Source: Carnobacterium divergens DSM 20623 (lineage in GTDB: Bacteria; Bacillota; Bacilli; Lactobacillales; Carnobacteriaceae). Taken from it: DNA of 64,000 nt. The translations under genes were made by a program, and so were the position numbers. This document shows positions 41,585 to 53,300 of the stretch, piece by piece. Position 1 is the stretch's first letter. Every line of letters starts with the position of its first letter. The notes under the pieces are model-generated. The model saw nothing but the letters and a program-made list of their open reading frames with translations. It was not told the origin of the DNA and did not search any database. Where the stretch lies: the NCBI RefSeq assembly GCF_000744255.1, contig NZ_JQLO01000001.1, positions 1,054,001 to 1,118,000 on the forward strand, read 5' to 3'.

Positions 41585-42862
41585 TTAATTAAAAAAGTAG
41601 CGCTGAATGTCATTCCAAGTCACTAAGACCATTAATAACATTAATAAACCAAAGCCAACCATTGTAATAATTCCTTCTTTTTCAGGATCCAGTGGTTTAC
41701 GTCTAATGCCTTCAATAATATTTAATAGTAATTTCCCACCATCTAACGCTGGAATTGGTAATAAGTTGACGATTCCTAAATTGACACTTAGGAAAGCTAA
41801 CCAATTGAAAACACCGTAAAATCCTGTTTGGACAACTTGTTGCGTTGTTGCGTAAATTCCAACGGGACCAGAAAACATATTAATTGAAAATCCTTTAGTA
41901 AACATAGATCCTAAAATTGTTAAAATTTGGACAATTACAAACCATGTTTGCGTAAATCCGTAGCTAATTTTAGCTGTAAAAGAAGTATCCATCGCCGCTT
42001 TTATTCCAATCATGCCGACTTTCTTGCCGTCTTTTGTATCTTGCTTTTCTGGCGTTAAGGAAATGACTTTTGTTTCTCCTTTTTCAGATTCTACTTTTAA
42101 GTTAATTTTTTTTGCTGGATATTTTTGGATTTCTTGCGCTATTTCAACCCAAGTTGTCGTTTTCTTACCTGCAACCTCTAAAACTTTATCGCCTTCTTTT
42201 AACCCAGCTTTAGCTGCTATACTGTTTGGCATAATTTCTCCTAATTGATTTTCATGAGAAACAACCCCACCTTGCATAAAAGCCATAATCGTAAAGGCAA
42301 TAATTGCTAGAATAAAATTATTCATTGGTCCAGCAAAATTTGTCATCATACGTTTTGGAAGGCTCGCTGATTGAAATTGAACATCGATTGGTGCAATTTG
42401 TACTTCAGTACCATCTTCTTCAATCACTGTTGCTTCGCGTAGTACTGAATAACGAACTAACTCGTCTTCATTCCCCGCTAAGTATCCTTCAATAAACAAT
42501 TCTTTTTCTAAATCCAATGCAACAACTTCCATTGGGACAGCATTTAATAAGTGCGTTTTTTTTGATGTATTGATTGTTGTAATGATATTGTCAGAATTAA
42601 TAACTAGTCCTACTGGCATTCCTGGCTTAATTTCAGTTTCTTCTTCTCCAAATCCTGCCATTCGAACATATCCACCTATTGGTAATATACGTAACGTATA
42701 GGTTGTTCCATTTTTTCGGTATGAAAAAATTTTAGGACCAAAACCAATCGCAAATTCTCGAACTAAAATCCCAGATTTCTTAGCAAAGTAGTAATGTCCA
42801 AATTCATGGACAACAACTAAAATACTGAAGACAATAATAAACGTGATAATGGTTGTAATCAT
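41585..42862 (-). CDS. rseP: RIP site-2 zinc metalloprotease
   Basis: The 425-residue membrane protease has the zinc motif H19-E20-x2-H23 in VVVHEFGHYYFAKK within its first membrane segment. A PDZ domain (KAGLKEGDKVLEVAGKKTTTW) and the C-terminal NLLPIPALDGGKLL motif with the third ligand Asp follow. It cuts transmembrane anti-sigma factors and leftover signal peptides. The start at 42862 lies behind aaggag. Confidence 0.95.
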   Translation of the reverse strand: MITTIITFIIVFSILVVVHEFGHYYFAKKSGILVREFAIGFGPKIFSYRKNGTTYTLRILPIGGYVRMAGFGEEETEIKPGMPVGLVINSDNIITTINTSKKTHLLNAVPMEVVALDLEKELFIEGYLAGNEDELVRYSVLREATVIEEDGTEVQIAPIDVQFQSASLPKRMMTNFAGPMNNFILAIIAFTIMAFMQGGVVSHENQLGEIMPNSIAAKAGLKEGDKVLEVAGKKTTTWVEIAQEIQKYPAKKINLKVESEKGETKVISLTPEKQDTKDGKKVGMIGIKAAMDTSFTAKISYGFTQTWFVIVQILTILGSMFTKGFSINMFSGPVGIYATTQQVVQTGFYGVFNWLAFLSVNLGIVNLLPIPALDGGKLLLNIIEGIRRKPLDPEKEGIITMVGFGLLMLLMVLVTWNDIQRYFFN

Positions 42863-42876
42863 TTGACACTCTCCTT

Positions 42877-44022
42877 CTATGTTAGCCAACTTGCGACTAG
42901 TTTTCTTGTTTCTTTATCCACTTCCATTAAAGTAGTTAAATCTGGCTGTTTGATATAATGCTTTTCTTGAATGGCTTTTTCAACAAGCTCTTCAATGGCT
43001 AAAAATGAAATTTTCTTTTCAAGAAAGGCAGCAACAGCAACTTCATTAGCTGCATTCATCATCGTCGGTGCAGTTCCACCCATTTTCCCAACCGTATAAG
43101 CTAATTGTAACAACGGAAATCGATTAAAATCCATTTCCTCAAAATGTAAAGCGCCAATTTCTGCTAAATGAAAGGGCTTAGGTTCCTTCATTTTAATTCG
43201 ATGTGGGTAAGAAAGAGCATACTGAATTGGCTCTCGCATATCACTTGCTCCTAATTGAGCCATCACAGCTCCATCAATAAAACCAACCATTGAATGGACA
43301 ATGCTCTCTTTGTGTAAAACAACTTTTATTTTATCATAATCTAGCCCAAATAACCAATGGGCCTCAATCACTTCTAAACCTTTATTCATCATCGTTGCAG
43401 AATCAATTGTGATTTTTTGACCCATAGACCAATTTGGGTGATTTAGCGCATCTTCAAGCGTTACATCAACTAGCTCTTGTCGTGTTTTATTTCTGAAGCT
43501 TCCTCCGGATGCTGTAATTAACAAATGATCTACTTCAACTATTTTTTCGCCATTTAAACATTGAAAAATTGCTGAATGCTCACTATCAACAGGAAGCAAC
43601 TGAACTCCATATTGTGTAGCTAAATCTGTCACAAGCTGGCCAGCCATTACTAGCGTTTCTTTATTGGCAATCGCAACTTGCTTTCTTTCCCTAATAGCAG
43701 TCAATGTTGGCAGTAGACCCACACTACCAGACACCGCTGTTAACACGAGATCAATTGATTCTAATGCAACAATTTCAGAAAGTCCCTCTACTCCATAAGT
43801 AAATGTTATAAAAGGAAATTCTGATCGTAAGTAATCTGCTATTTCCTTTGTTCCTACAGCAACCATTTTAGGCTTTAAAAGCTGAATCAACTGACGTCCC
43901 CGCTGAATATTATTAAAAAAAGAAAACGTATGAATCGTAAATTTTTCAGGGTGAGCCAAGACGACATTAACTGTGTTTTCTCCTACAGAGCCTGTTGCTC
44001 CAAGCAAACAAATATTTTTCAT
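42877..44022 (-). CDS. dxr: 1-deoxy-D-xylulose 5-phosphate reductoisomerase
   Basis: The 381-residue enzyme shows ICLLGATGSVGENT (NADPH site), NKETLVMAG, PVDSEHSAIFQCL and SGGSFRNKTRQEL. It makes 2-C-methyl-D-erythritol 4-phosphate in the non-mevalonate isoprenoid pathway, which feeds UppS. I start at the ATG at 44022, which fits family alignment. Neither it nor the TTG three codons upstream has a visible Shine-Dalgarno site. Confidence 0.95.
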   Translation of the reverse strand: MKNICLLGATGSVGENTVNVVLAHPEKFTIHTFSFFNNIQRGRQLIQLLKPKMVAVGTKEIADYLRSEFPFITFTYGVEGLSEIVALESIDLVLTAVSGSVGLLPTLTAIRERKQVAIANKETLVMAGQLVTDLATQYGVQLLPVDSEHSAIFQCLNGEKIVEVDHLLITASGGSFRNKTRQELVDVTLEDALNHPNWSMGQKITIDSATMMNKGLEVIEAHWLFGLDYDKIKVVLHKESIVHSMVGFIDGAVMAQLGASDMREPIQYALSYPHRIKMKEPKPFHLAEIGALHFEEMDFNRFPLLQLAYTVGKMGGTAPTMMNAANEVAVAAFLEKKISFLAIEELVEKAIQEKHYIKQPDLTTLMEVDKETRKLVASWLT

Positions 44023-44077
44023 ATAGAACAAAAGTAGTCATCACAATCGATAACTACTTGTACACTTCCCTTCAACA

Positions 44078-44863
44078 TTAGATTAAAGTTACCAGATGAA
44101 CGATTGGCAATACAAATAACAAACTGTCAAAGCGGTCTAAAATACCACCATGTCCTGGTAAAATCGTTCCTGAATCTTTCACGTCGTAATGACGTTTAAA
44201 AGCTGATTCTACTAAATCTCCTAACTGTCCAGCAATCGAGAATAAGACAGTTAAAGCTAACATTATACCCATTGAAAAAGCTTGTGGGAAAAAGTATAAA
44301 TAAATTGCTGCTACAACGATGGCAGAAACCATTCCACCAATTGATCCTTCAATTGTTTTGTTTGGACTAATAGCTGGTGCTAACTTTGTTTTCCCAATTT
44401 TACGGCCAAACATATATGCTCCTATGTCCGTTGCCCAAACAACAAAAAGAACGAACATCAGCAATGGCAACCCTGCAGCTCTTGTTTCAATAAAGTAATG
44501 AAATCCTGTTCCAATATATAAGGCACCTAACGTAGCAACGCCTGCATCATCGATTGTGAATGAATTTTTCGAAAAAACTGTACAAACTAACAATAAAATA
44601 CCACATATATAGAATAAAAAAAGAGTTGAAAGAGATAGGGGAATGAAAGATAAATACTGTTTTGGAACCAAGATTAACATCATCCCGATTGAAGCGATTA
44701 TTCCCTCAATCGAAAAAATAGAAATGCCCTTCATTTTTAATAATTCATACATCCCAACTAATCCCATTAAAACGGCAACGATTTCTAATACCCAAGAACC
44801 AATATATAAAACTGGGATAAAGAAAATCAACGCCACAATTGCTGTAATTACACGTTGCTTCAC
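44078..44863 (-). CDS. cdsA: Phosphatidate cytidylyltransferase
   Basis: The 261-residue protein has about eight membrane segments and the CdsA signature (KRHYDVKDSGTILPGHGGILDRFDS). It makes CDP-diacylglycerol for membrane lipids. It lies between uppS and dxr, the standard order. Confidence 0.96.
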   Translation of the reverse strand: MKQRVITAIVALIFFIPVLYIGSWVLEIVAVLMGLVGMYELLKMKGISIFSIEGIIASIGMMLILVPKQYLSFIPLSLSTLFLFYICGILLLVCTVFSKNSFTIDDAGVATLGALYIGTGFHYFIETRAAGLPLLMFVLFVVWATDIGAYMFGRKIGKTKLAPAISPNKTIEGSIGGMVSAIVVAAIYLYFFPQAFSMGIMLALTVLFSIAGQLGDLVESAFKRHYDVKDSGTILPGHGGILDRFDSLLFVLPIVHLVTLI

Positions 44864-44881
44864 AAAAATTTCCTCCTCAAA

Positions 44882-45658
44882 TTACAAACCACCAAAACGT
44901 CGATTACGTTTTTGATAAATTCCAATCGCATTTTCTAAAACTTCTTCACTAAAATCAGGCCATAGTATTCTAGTAAAATAAAATTCACTATAAGCAATTT
45001 GCCATAGTAAAAAATTACTGATTCGCTCTTCCCCACTAGTTCGAACTAATAAATCGGGTTCTTGAAATTCACCTAAAGACGCGGTCATTAATTCTTTTTC
45101 AAATGTTTCTTCATCAATTTCTTCAAGAGTTAATTCGTTTTGTTGTACTTTTTTCGCCATTTTTTTTGTCGCTTCTAAAAGCTCACTACGGCTACCATAA
45201 TTTAATGCAAAATTTAAAATCATACCTGTATTGTCTTTTGTATCTCGAATGGCATTTTCAACTGCTTTTTTTGTATGTGGTGGCAATTCATCAATAAAAC
45301 CCATCACATTTACTTGCACATTTTCTTCGATTAAATCAGGAACAAATGTATCAAAAAAATCAACTGGAAGTTGCATTAAAAAATTCACTTCATCATTTGG
45401 TCTTTTCCAATTTTCAGTAGAAAAAGCATAAAGCGTTAATACTTTTACCCCTAATTTACTGGCATGTTTTGTTATTTTTTTTACAGTATTCATTCCTTCA
45501 CGGTGTCCTGCAACTCGCGGTAAGAATTTTTTTTGAGCCCAACGTCCATTCCCATCCATAATAATTGCAATATGATTTGGGATTGCTTCACTTGGTTGAA
45601 AAGGAGCTTCATTTGTTGGAGAATCTTTTCTTCCTTTTCTATTAAATAAACTTCTCAA
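44882..45658 (-). CDS. uppS: Undecaprenyl diphosphate synthase
   Basis: The 258-residue cis-prenyltransferase has IAIIMDGNGRWAQKK (catalytic Asp), HREGMNTVKKI, LYAFSTENWKRP and DLLVRTSGEERISNFLLWQ. It makes the C55 lipid carrier for peptidoglycan. The start codon is TTG at 45658, behind a strong ttggaggga site. It is the first gene of uppS-cdsA-dxr-rseP-proS. Confidence 0.96.
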   Translation of the reverse strand: MRSLFNRKGRKDSPTNEAPFQPSEAIPNHIAIIMDGNGRWAQKKFLPRVAGHREGMNTVKKITKHASKLGVKVLTLYAFSTENWKRPNDEVNFLMQLPVDFFDTFVPDLIEENVQVNVMGFIDELPPHTKKAVENAIRDTKDNTGMILNFALNYGSRSELLEATKKMAKKVQQNELTLEEIDEETFEKELMTASLGEFQEPDLLVRTSGEERISNFLLWQIAYSEFYFTRILWPDFSEEVLENAIGIYQKRNRRFGGL

Positions 45659-45693
45659 GCAGTTCCCTCCAATTTCTTTCTTTAGCTCTATCT

Positions 45694-45702
45694 ATTGTAG
45701 CA
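45694..45702 (-). promoter_or_regulatory. Extended -10 promoter of the uppS operon
   Basis: The minus strand reads TGCTACAAT (TGn plus TACAAT) about 36 bases upstream of the TTG start. No good -35 hexamer is present, which fits an extended -10 promoter. The rest of the 264-base gap back to frr is AT-rich with no other clear element. Confidence 0.5.
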
Positions 45703-45878
45703 AAAAGTTGGGAACTTTCCTATTAATTTTGCGAAAAATAAAGATTTTCTTTGCATATTTATGATAATAAATCGGTTTTTATCCCACTTATTCTTTAATT
45801 GCTACTTTTTTTAACAATAAAATCATGCCCAAAAAAAGTTATTTAGCAGCATAACTATTTATCTGTTTTTTAATAAAA

Positions 45879-45911
45879 AAAAACAGAAAGAAATGATTTC
45901 TCTCTGTTTTT
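45879..45911 (-). terminator. Terminator of pyrH-frr
   Basis: AAAAACAGAGAGAAAT-type arms pair around a short loop and are followed by at least eight Ts on the minus strand, just after frr. Confidence 0.85.
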
Positions 45912-45922
45912 TCTATATTTAA

Positions 45923-46480
45923 TTAACCTTCTAAAATTTCTTTTTCTTTTTCAGCAGCGATTGCATCAATATTTTTAACGCTTTCGTCTGTTAATTTTTG
46001 TACTTTAGTTTCGTAATTACGTAAATCATCTTCAGTCATTTCTTTGTTTTTTTCAGCTTTTTTCAAGTCTTCAATTGCATCACGACGAATGTTACGAGTG
46101 ATTACTTTTGCACCTTCAGCTTCTTTTTTAACGCGTTTTGCTAATTCTTTGCGGCGTTCTTCTGTTAGCATTGGAATAACTAAACGAATCACATTTCCGT
46201 CATTTGCTGGGCTAATTCCAATATCGCTTTGCATCAACGATTTTTCAATATCTTGAATAATGGTTTTATCAAAAGGTGTAATCATTAATACACGAGCTTC
46301 TGGAATCGTGATAGAAGCCATTTGGTTTAATGGTGTTGGAGCACCATAATAATCAACTTGAATACGGTCTAAGATACTAGCATTCGCACGACCTGCACGA
46401 ATAGTACCTAATTCACGTTGTAATGATTGTTCAGTTTTTGTCATTTTTTCTTTTGTCGCTTGTAAAATTGCTTCACTCAT
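45923..46480 (-). CDS. frr: Ribosome recycling factor
   Basis: The 185-residue protein has the RRF core: [33 protein letters not shown] and [22 protein letters not shown]. Together with EF-G it splits post-termination ribosomes. It follows pyrH by 3 bases. Confidence 0.97.
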   Translation of the reverse strand: MSEAILQATKEKMTKTEQSLQRELGTIRAGRANASILDRIQVDYYGAPTPLNQMASITIPEARVLMITPFDKTIIQDIEKSLMQSDIGISPANDGNVIRLVIPMLTEERRKELAKRVKKEAEGAKVITRNIRRDAIEDLKKAEKNKEMTEDDLRNYETKVQKLTDESVKNIDAIAAEKEKEILEG

Positions 46481-46483
46481 GTT

Positions 46484-47209
<726 letters not shown>

Positions 47210-47263
47210 TTAATTCCCTCCATTAACTTTACTACTCTATACTCATTTTACCATAACTGCAAG

Positions 47264-47301
47264 AAAAAAGGGAGCGCTCATTAACTGATGCGTTCCCTTT
47301 T
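47264..47301 (-). terminator. Terminator of rpsB-tsf
   Basis: AAAAGGGAACGC pairs with GCGCTCCCTTTT on the minus strand, followed by Ts. Confidence 0.8.
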
Positions 47302-47319
47302 ACATAATGTGTCTAAGGT

Positions 47320-48201
47320 TTATTTATTCACTTGACTCATAACTTCATCAACAAAGTTATCTTCACGTTTTTCAATACCTTCTCCAACTTCAAAACGTAC
47401 AAATGATTTCACTGTAGCACCTTTTGAAGCTACAAATTCACCAACAGTTTGATCTGGATTTTTAACAAATGATTGATCTACTAAGCTGATTTCAGCAAGA
47501 TATTTGTTTAAACGACCTTGAATCATTTTTTCAACAATGTTAGCTGGTTTGCCTTCGTTAAGTGCTTGTTCAGTTAAAACTTTTGTTTCATGAGCAATTT
47601 CTTCTTGAGAAACTTGATCACGAGAAACATACTTAGGATTGATTGCAGCGATATGCATAGCAACATCACGAGCAACTTCTTCGTCTGTTGTTCCATCTAA
47701 AAGAACTAAAACAGCAATACGTCCACCCATGTGTAAATAAGCGCCAAATGCAGCATTATCTTCTTTGGTTACACGTTCAAAACGACGGAAGCTGATTTTT
47801 TCACCGATAACAGTGTTTGCTTCCATGATTTCTGAACCAATTGTTCCGTTAGCAGTTTTGATTTCTAACGCTTCTTCCATGTTAGCTGGGTTTGCTTCAA
47901 CTACTTGGCGAGTTACTTCTGCTACTAGTGTTTGGAATTGTTCATTTTTTGAAACGAAATCTGTTTCTGAGTTAATTTCAACGATTGCTGCATTGTTTCC
48001 TTCAACATAAACGCTAGCTAAACCTTCAGCTGCAACGCGGTCTGCTTTTTTAGCAGCTTTCGCCATTCCATTTTCTCTTAAGTGATCGACCGCTTTATCG
48101 ATGTCACCTTCTACAGCTACTAAAGCTTTTTTAGCATCCATCATACCAACGCCGGTCATATCACGTAATTTTTTTACTAATTGTGCAGTTACTTGTGTCA
48201 T
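47320..48201 (-). CDS. tsf: Elongation factor Ts
   Basis: The 293-residue protein has the N-terminal UBA-like domain ([38 protein letters not shown]) and the core signature [12 protein letters not shown]. It recycles EF-Tu. It follows rpsB after a 169-base gap with an attenuating hairpin. Confidence 0.98.
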   Translation of the reverse strand: MTQVTAQLVKKLRDMTGVGMMDAKKALVAVEGDIDKAVDHLRENGMAKAAKKADRVAAEGLASVYVEGNNAAIVEINSETDFVSKNEQFQTLVAEVTRQVVEANPANMEEALEIKTANGTIGSEIMEANTVIGEKISFRRFERVTKEDNAAFGAYLHMGGRIAVLVLLDGTTDEEVARDVAMHIAAINPKYVSRDQVSQEEIAHETKVLTEQALNEGKPANIVEKMIQGRLNKYLAEISLVDQSFVKNPDQTVGEFVASKGATVKSFVRFEVGEGIEKREDNFVDEVMSQVNK

Positions 48202-48263
48202 TTTATTTTCCTCCTAGGTTTAGGTGTAGTTGTCTTTAGTTTTTCAGTAGGTTTTATCCTATA

Positions 48264-48352
48264 CAGAAAAAATAGGCCGCCTCTTGAAAAGGAAATGACG
48301 CCGCTTCGTAAAAAGTCGCTACTCACTTCTCTTTTACTGGAGACAGCCTAAA
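48264..48352 (-). terminator. Long-range terminator/attenuator between rpsB and tsf
   Basis: On the minus strand TAGGCTGTCTC (near 48350) pairs along its full length, with wobbles, with GAGGCGGCCTA (near 48273). TTTTTTC follows. The loop is about 55 bases and could hold inner structure. It would let part of the rpsB transcript stop before tsf. Confidence 0.6.
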
Positions 48353-48370
48353 GATTTTTATATTGGTTGA

Positions 48371-49162
48371 TTATTCAGCGTTGTCGCCTTCAACTACTTC
48401 AACGATTTCTTCGATTGATGCAGTTTCAGTGCTAGCTTCTTTTGTTTCAGCAACAAAAGTTTCTTCAACGATTTCATCTTCACCTTGACGTCCTTCGATC
48501 ATTGCGTCAGCCATTTTAGCTGTCAATAATTTAACGGCACGGATTGCGTCATCATTCGCTGGAATTACAACATCAATCTCATCAGGATCACAGTTTGTAT
48601 CAACAATACCTACGATAGGAATGTTTAATTTGTGAGCTTCTTGAACAGCAATACGTTCTTTACGAGGATCAACAATAAACATTACATCTGGAATTCTTGG
48701 CATATCTTGGATACCGCCTAAGAATTTTTCTAAACGTTCGCGTTGTTTGTTTAAGATTCCAACTTCTTTTTTAGGAAGGACTTCAAAAGTTCCGTCTGCT
48801 TCCATTTTGTTGATTTCTTTCAAACGTTTGATACGTTTTTGGATTGTATCCCAGTTAGTTAATGTTCCACCTAACCAACGGTGGTTTACAAAGTATTGAC
48901 CTGAACGAATCGCTTCGTCTTTAACAGCTTCTTGAGCTTGTTTTTTAGTTCCTACGAATAAAGCGATTCCGCCGTCTTCAGCAACATTTTTCATGTAGTT
49001 GTAAGCTTCGTCTACTAATTTAACAGTTTTTTGTAAATCAATAATGTAGATTCCGTTTCTTTCTGTGAAAATGTAGCGTTTCATTTTTGGGTTCCAACGA
49101 CGTGTTTGGTGACCAAAATGTACACCGGCTTCAAGCAATTGTTTCATTGAGATTACTGCCAT
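48371..49162 (-). CDS. rpsB: 30S ribosomal protein S2
   Basis: The 263-residue protein starts [27 protein letters not shown] and carries [21 protein letters not shown] and [23 protein letters not shown]. It ends with an acidic Lactobacillales-type tail ([13 protein letters not shown]). I start at 49162 behind ttggaggaa; the open frame extends 16 codons upstream into the leader. Confidence 0.97.
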   Translation of the reverse strand: MAVISMKQLLEAGVHFGHQTRRWNPKMKRYIFTERNGIYIIDLQKTVKLVDEAYNYMKNVAEDGGIALFVGTKKQAQEAVKDEAIRSGQYFVNHRWLGGTLTNWDTIQKRIKRLKEINKMEADGTFEVLPKKEVGILNKQRERLEKFLGGIQDMPRIPDVMFIVDPRKERIAVQEAHKLNIPIVGIVDTNCDPDEIDVVIPANDDAIRAVKLLTAKMADAMIEGRQGEDEIVEETFVAETKEASTETASIEEIVEVVEGDNAE

Positions 49163-49290
49163 GATAAATTTCCTCCAATATGGTTTTTTATTTTCCTCCC
49201 TCAAATTCAACTGTAAGGAGACTTGAGATACTCAAGCACCATTCCTTTACATCCTTTAAGGTGTGAAATTAATTGGTGTTTTACACCGTC
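49163..49290 (-). promoter_or_regulatory. Structured leader of rpsB (candidate S2 autoregulatory site)
   Basis: The minus-strand leader forms an early hairpin GGTGT-AAA-ACACC (about 49275-49287). It then forms an extended stem GTAAAGGA / TCCTTAC (49250 and 49213 ends) with an inner stem CTTGAG / CTCAAG (49224-49236) and an asymmetric internal loop. Ribosomal protein S2 often represses its own mRNA through such a leader. The structure is seen by eye; S2 binding is inferred. Confidence 0.5.
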
Positions 49291-49294
49291 TATA

Positions 49295-49323
49295 ATTGTA
49301 CTATATCAATGAATTTGTTGCAA
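49295..49323 (-). promoter_or_regulatory. Promoter of rpsB-tsf
   Basis: TTGCAA (49318-49323) and TACAAT (49295-49300) on the minus strand have a 17-base spacer. Confidence 0.65.
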
Positions 49324-49457
49324 GAGTTTTTTTTCTAACAAGTAACTTATTATTTTTATGAACAACTGAAAAACTAATACGTTTCTCAGTTACTTTTAAT
49401 TAAAATCGTTTTCAATTTTATTTTATACAAAACACTGTGTTTTTATACTGTTTATTT

Positions 49458-49466
49458 TGCTATACT
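49458..49466 (+). promoter_or_regulatory. Extended -10 promoter of the HAD gene
   Basis: TGCTATACT (TGn plus TATACT) lies about 46 bases before the start codon. The AT-rich stretch 49324-49457 between the two divergent promoters shows nothing else. Confidence 0.5.
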
Positions 49467-49512
49467 AATAATCGTGTGAAAAAAGTAACTTGATGGAAGG
49501 ATTTGTCTAATT

Positions 49513-50229
49513 TTGATTAATGCAATTGTTTTTGATGTTGATGATACACTATATGATCAACAAGCCCCTTTTAATAACGCTTTGAAAATTTGTTTTCCGG
49601 AGGCTTCCAAAAAAATCGATTTACACCGTGCGTATATTCGCTTCCGTTTTTACAGCGATGAGACCTTCTGTAAGTATATTGCTGGAGAATGGACTTTATC
49701 TTTTATGCGTTTTAATCGGATTGCTCAAGTCTTAAAAGAAAATGGTTTTACCATTACAGAAGAAGAAGGTTTATCCTTTCAGGAAGTTTACGAGATCGAA
49801 TTGGATCGCATTCAACTTTTACCAGAAGCTGAAGCTGTTTTAACTAAGCTAGCTGGAAATAAAGAAGTAGACTTAGGAATTATTACGAATGGTCCTACTG
49901 ATCATCAATTACGAAAAATCAAACAGTTGCAACTTGAAAAATGGATTCCAATCGAAAATATGATTATTTCAGAAAGTTCTGGGTATGCTAAACCAGACCC
50001 ACAGATTTTTCATCTTGCAACAAAAGAATTTCATTTTGATGCTACAAAGACATTGTATGTTGGTGATAATTTTGACAATGACGTGAATGGTGCAAAAGCT
50101 GCTGGTTGGAATGCACTTTGGTTCAATCATCGCAAACGTCTAAAACCTATCAGCAGATGGGATTGTGATTATGAAATCACTTGCTTCACTGAACTTCCTA
50201 ACCTAATTGATGAACTTATTGAATCTTAA
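49513..50229 (+). CDS. HAD family hydrolase (YjjG/YfnB-like)
   Basis: The 238-residue protein has HAD motif I (VFDVDDTLYD, Asp nucleophile at residue 8), motif II (GIITNGPTDH), motif III (YAKPDPQIF) and motif IV (YVGDNFDNDVNGAKAAGW). A helical C1 cap lies between motifs I and II. It is likely a phosphatase of nucleotides or sugar phosphates. The start is TTG at 49513, 12 bases after ggaagg; an in-frame ATT at 49510 has nearer-ideal spacing. Confidence 0.85.
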   Translation: MINAIVFDVDDTLYDQQAPFNNALKICFPEASKKIDLHRAYIRFRFYSDETFCKYIAGEWTLSFMRFNRIAQVLKENGFTITEEEGLSFQEVYEIELDRIQLLPEAEAVLTKLAGNKEVDLGIITNGPTDHQLRKIKQLQLEKWIPIENMIISESSGYAKPDPQIFHLATKEFHFDATKTLYVGDNFDNDVNGAKAAGWNALWFNHRKRLKPISRWDCDYEITCFTELPNLIDELIES

Positions 50230-50235
50230 TCAACA

Positions 50236-50306
50236 AAAAAGATAGCAATTAATGTACTACTCCAAAAATCATTTTTTTGAGAGTTCATACATAATTGCTA
50301 TCTTTT
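50236..50306. terminator. Bidirectional terminator between the HAD and SNF2 genes
   Basis: AAAAAAGATAGCAATTA and TAATTGCTATCTTTTTT form a long stem around a structured loop between the convergent genes. Confidence 0.8.
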
Positions 50307-50319
50307 TTTATTTTATCAT

Positions 50320-53300
50320 CTAAAAATTTTCGCCAATACTTAAAATTTCTCGGATATCCGATTCTGTTAATTGGTTTAATTGTTGATCTGGTGATCCGTC
50401 TGCTGTAATGACTTGATCAAACAACGCTTTCTTTTCTTGTTGTAACGAATTGATTTTTTCTTCAATTGTACCTTCTGCAATCAAGCGCCAAACTTGAACA
50501 ACCTTTTTTTGACCAAGGCGATGCGCTCGACCGGTAGCTTGTTCTTCAACAGCTGGATTCCACCATAAATCATATAAAATAACCGTATCCGCACCTGTTA
50601 GGTTAAGACCAGTTCCACCGGCTTTTAATGAAATCAAGAAGACTTCTTTTTCTCCTTCATTAAAACGATTCACCATTTCTAAGCGTTCTTTTGGTTTTGT
50701 TTGGCCATTTAAATAGAATGTTTCAAATCCTGACTCAGCTAGTTCTTTTTCAATAATTGAAAGCATGGACGTAAATTGTGAAAATAGTAGCACTCGTTGT
50801 CCATTTTCTTTTGCAGTTTGCAACATTTCTTTCAACTGCTCTAATTTTCCCGATTGACCTTCGTAATTATCAATAAATAAGCGGGGGTCACAGCAAATTT
50901 GTCGTAATCTAGTTAATCCTGCTAATATTTCAATACGGTTTCGCTTAAATTCATCTTGACTCATTCCTGAAATGCTATCTTGAATTCGCTGTAAATAAGC
51001 TAAATAAACGGTTTTTTGCTCTTTCGTCAAGGTACTATATAAGTCTGTTTCAATTTTATCTGGTAAGTCTTTTAACACATCTTTTTTAATCCTTCTTAGC
51101 ACAAATGGTTGGATCATTTTAGCAACTTGCGGGTACGGTAAGGTTTTAAATTGTTTGATCCCTGGGAAAAATCCAGGCATAATCAATTGAAAAATCCCCC
51201 AAAGCTCTTCAATTTTATTTTCAATTGGCGTTCCACTTAAAGCAAAGCGTTTTTTTGTAGTTAATTCTCTTAAAGCTTGGGCTGTTTTTGTGTGGTAATT
51301 TTTCACCATTTGAGATTCATCTAACACTAAGGTGCCAAAGGTTTGTTTTTTATAGTGCTCAACGTCTTGTCTAAAACTTGGATAAGAAGTAATCAAAACT
51401 TGATTGGGTTGTGCATTTCCAATCAGTTCTTTACGCTCTTCTGCTGACCCCACAACAACGACGCTTTCAATTGAAGGAGCAAATTTTTTAAGTTCGTGTT
51501 GCCAATTGTAACTTAATGAAGCTGGCGCAACGATTAAAAAGGGATCATTGGTTTTATTTTCTTCAATTTCTGAAAGGATAAAAGTGATTACTTGGATGGT
51601 TTTCCCCAATCCCATATCATCTGCTAGAATCCCACCAAATCCATATTTCGACAGCATTTTAAGCCATTTGAAACCTGTTATCTGATAAGGTCTTAAACTG
51701 GCATTCAAAGTCTTAGGTACGGCCACTTCAAATAAATCAGGATGGTTCAAATCTTCCACAAGGGTTCTGAATTTTCTTGACAACTTACGACGATTCGCAT
51801 CTTCTAATCCTAGTTTTTCTTGAATTTCAAGACCTCTATAACTTGGCAATTCGACTTTTCCTTGTTGAAAATTTTTAGTAATTCGTAATTCGTTTAAAAT
51901 CTCACTTACTTGTTTAAATCCTTCTGTTTCTAAGGAAAGGATCATTCCGTTGTCTAACTTATGAAATGATTTTTTTTCAACTAAACTACGTAAAACTTGA
52001 TCAATTTCAGTTGGAGTAATGCCTTTAATATCAAATTTAACATCAAGAAGTGAACCATCATTTTGTACATCAATGGATGTTTCTGGATCAATTTGATCTA
52101 GAAATAGTTGATCTAAGACATCATCAACAAAAACCTCTGCATCCATTTCAAGGGTTGGAATCTCTTTAGTAAATAATGTATAAAAGTCATCGTCCCTCAC
52201 CAATCGTTTTGAATAGCTCGTTTCAAGCCGATGATAATCAAATTCCTTTAGCACATTTAAAATACGCATCTCCGTTTGACTGTCCCTAATTACTTGGGTG
52301 TTATCTTTTGCTAATCGATTATGGGAAGGGTCTGTAGAAAGCGTTAAATGATCATAATTAAAATCAACAACCGCTTGAACATTGTCTTTTTGGTATGAAA
52401 AATAAATAGCTGTTTTTAACGGCTCTTGAATAAAGGATTCTTTTAAATCATCATCAATCGAAACCTCGCCAATTTTAGCTAGTAAGGGCATTACATAGCT
52501 TGTAAAGTCAGGCATATCGATTGAATCGATTTTAACTTCTTTTCCATCATAACGTTGTAGAAAATTTTGTAATGGTTGAAAAGCACGTAATTGTTCCTTA
52601 GAAGGTTGAAAAATAACCTGTTTTGCTACAAACCATTGGTAATTTTTTAGTTGAGCATCAATTTGGTTATCAATGTATAGTGTAATATTTTTTTCATGTT
52701 GGAATAATTCAAAAGAAAATGGCAATTGTCCTTCGACAAAAAGAACTTCTTTATATTTATGGTCATTTACATAAAATTGAAGTTTTCCAGCTTCTTGAAT
52801 CAACCTAATCGTGTCTTCTGCCAAAACTGGGGATAGTACCAGATAACGATGATTTGTATAGATAGATTTTGGTTCTTTACTTCCCACCCCCATCATTTGG
52901 TTTGATACGGCTTGTTTGTATAAATACATTAATATTAATTGATCCCCACTTGTAAGATTTACTTGCTTAAAGTCAAGAGCCATACCACTTTTCAGCTCAA
53001 TTCTCCCTTGATTAACAGCACATTCTAAAAATTGATTGACGTCTTTCACAATATAAAGTTTATCAATACCTGCTCGAATACTTAATACTAAAACTTCTTC
53101 ATTGTTACGAATAATTGTTGCCTGTTTAGACTTTATTTCAATTTTATATTCAATAGATAATTCTGATTTGACTGATTTTGCAGTCATGGTTTCTCGATTT
53201 TCATTTAAAAAAACTCGGGAAAACGATTCCGTTAGTTCATGGCCCGGCTCTGGCAACTCACTAGCAACAGCCTTTGCACTTTCTGCTGTTATAATGCGAC

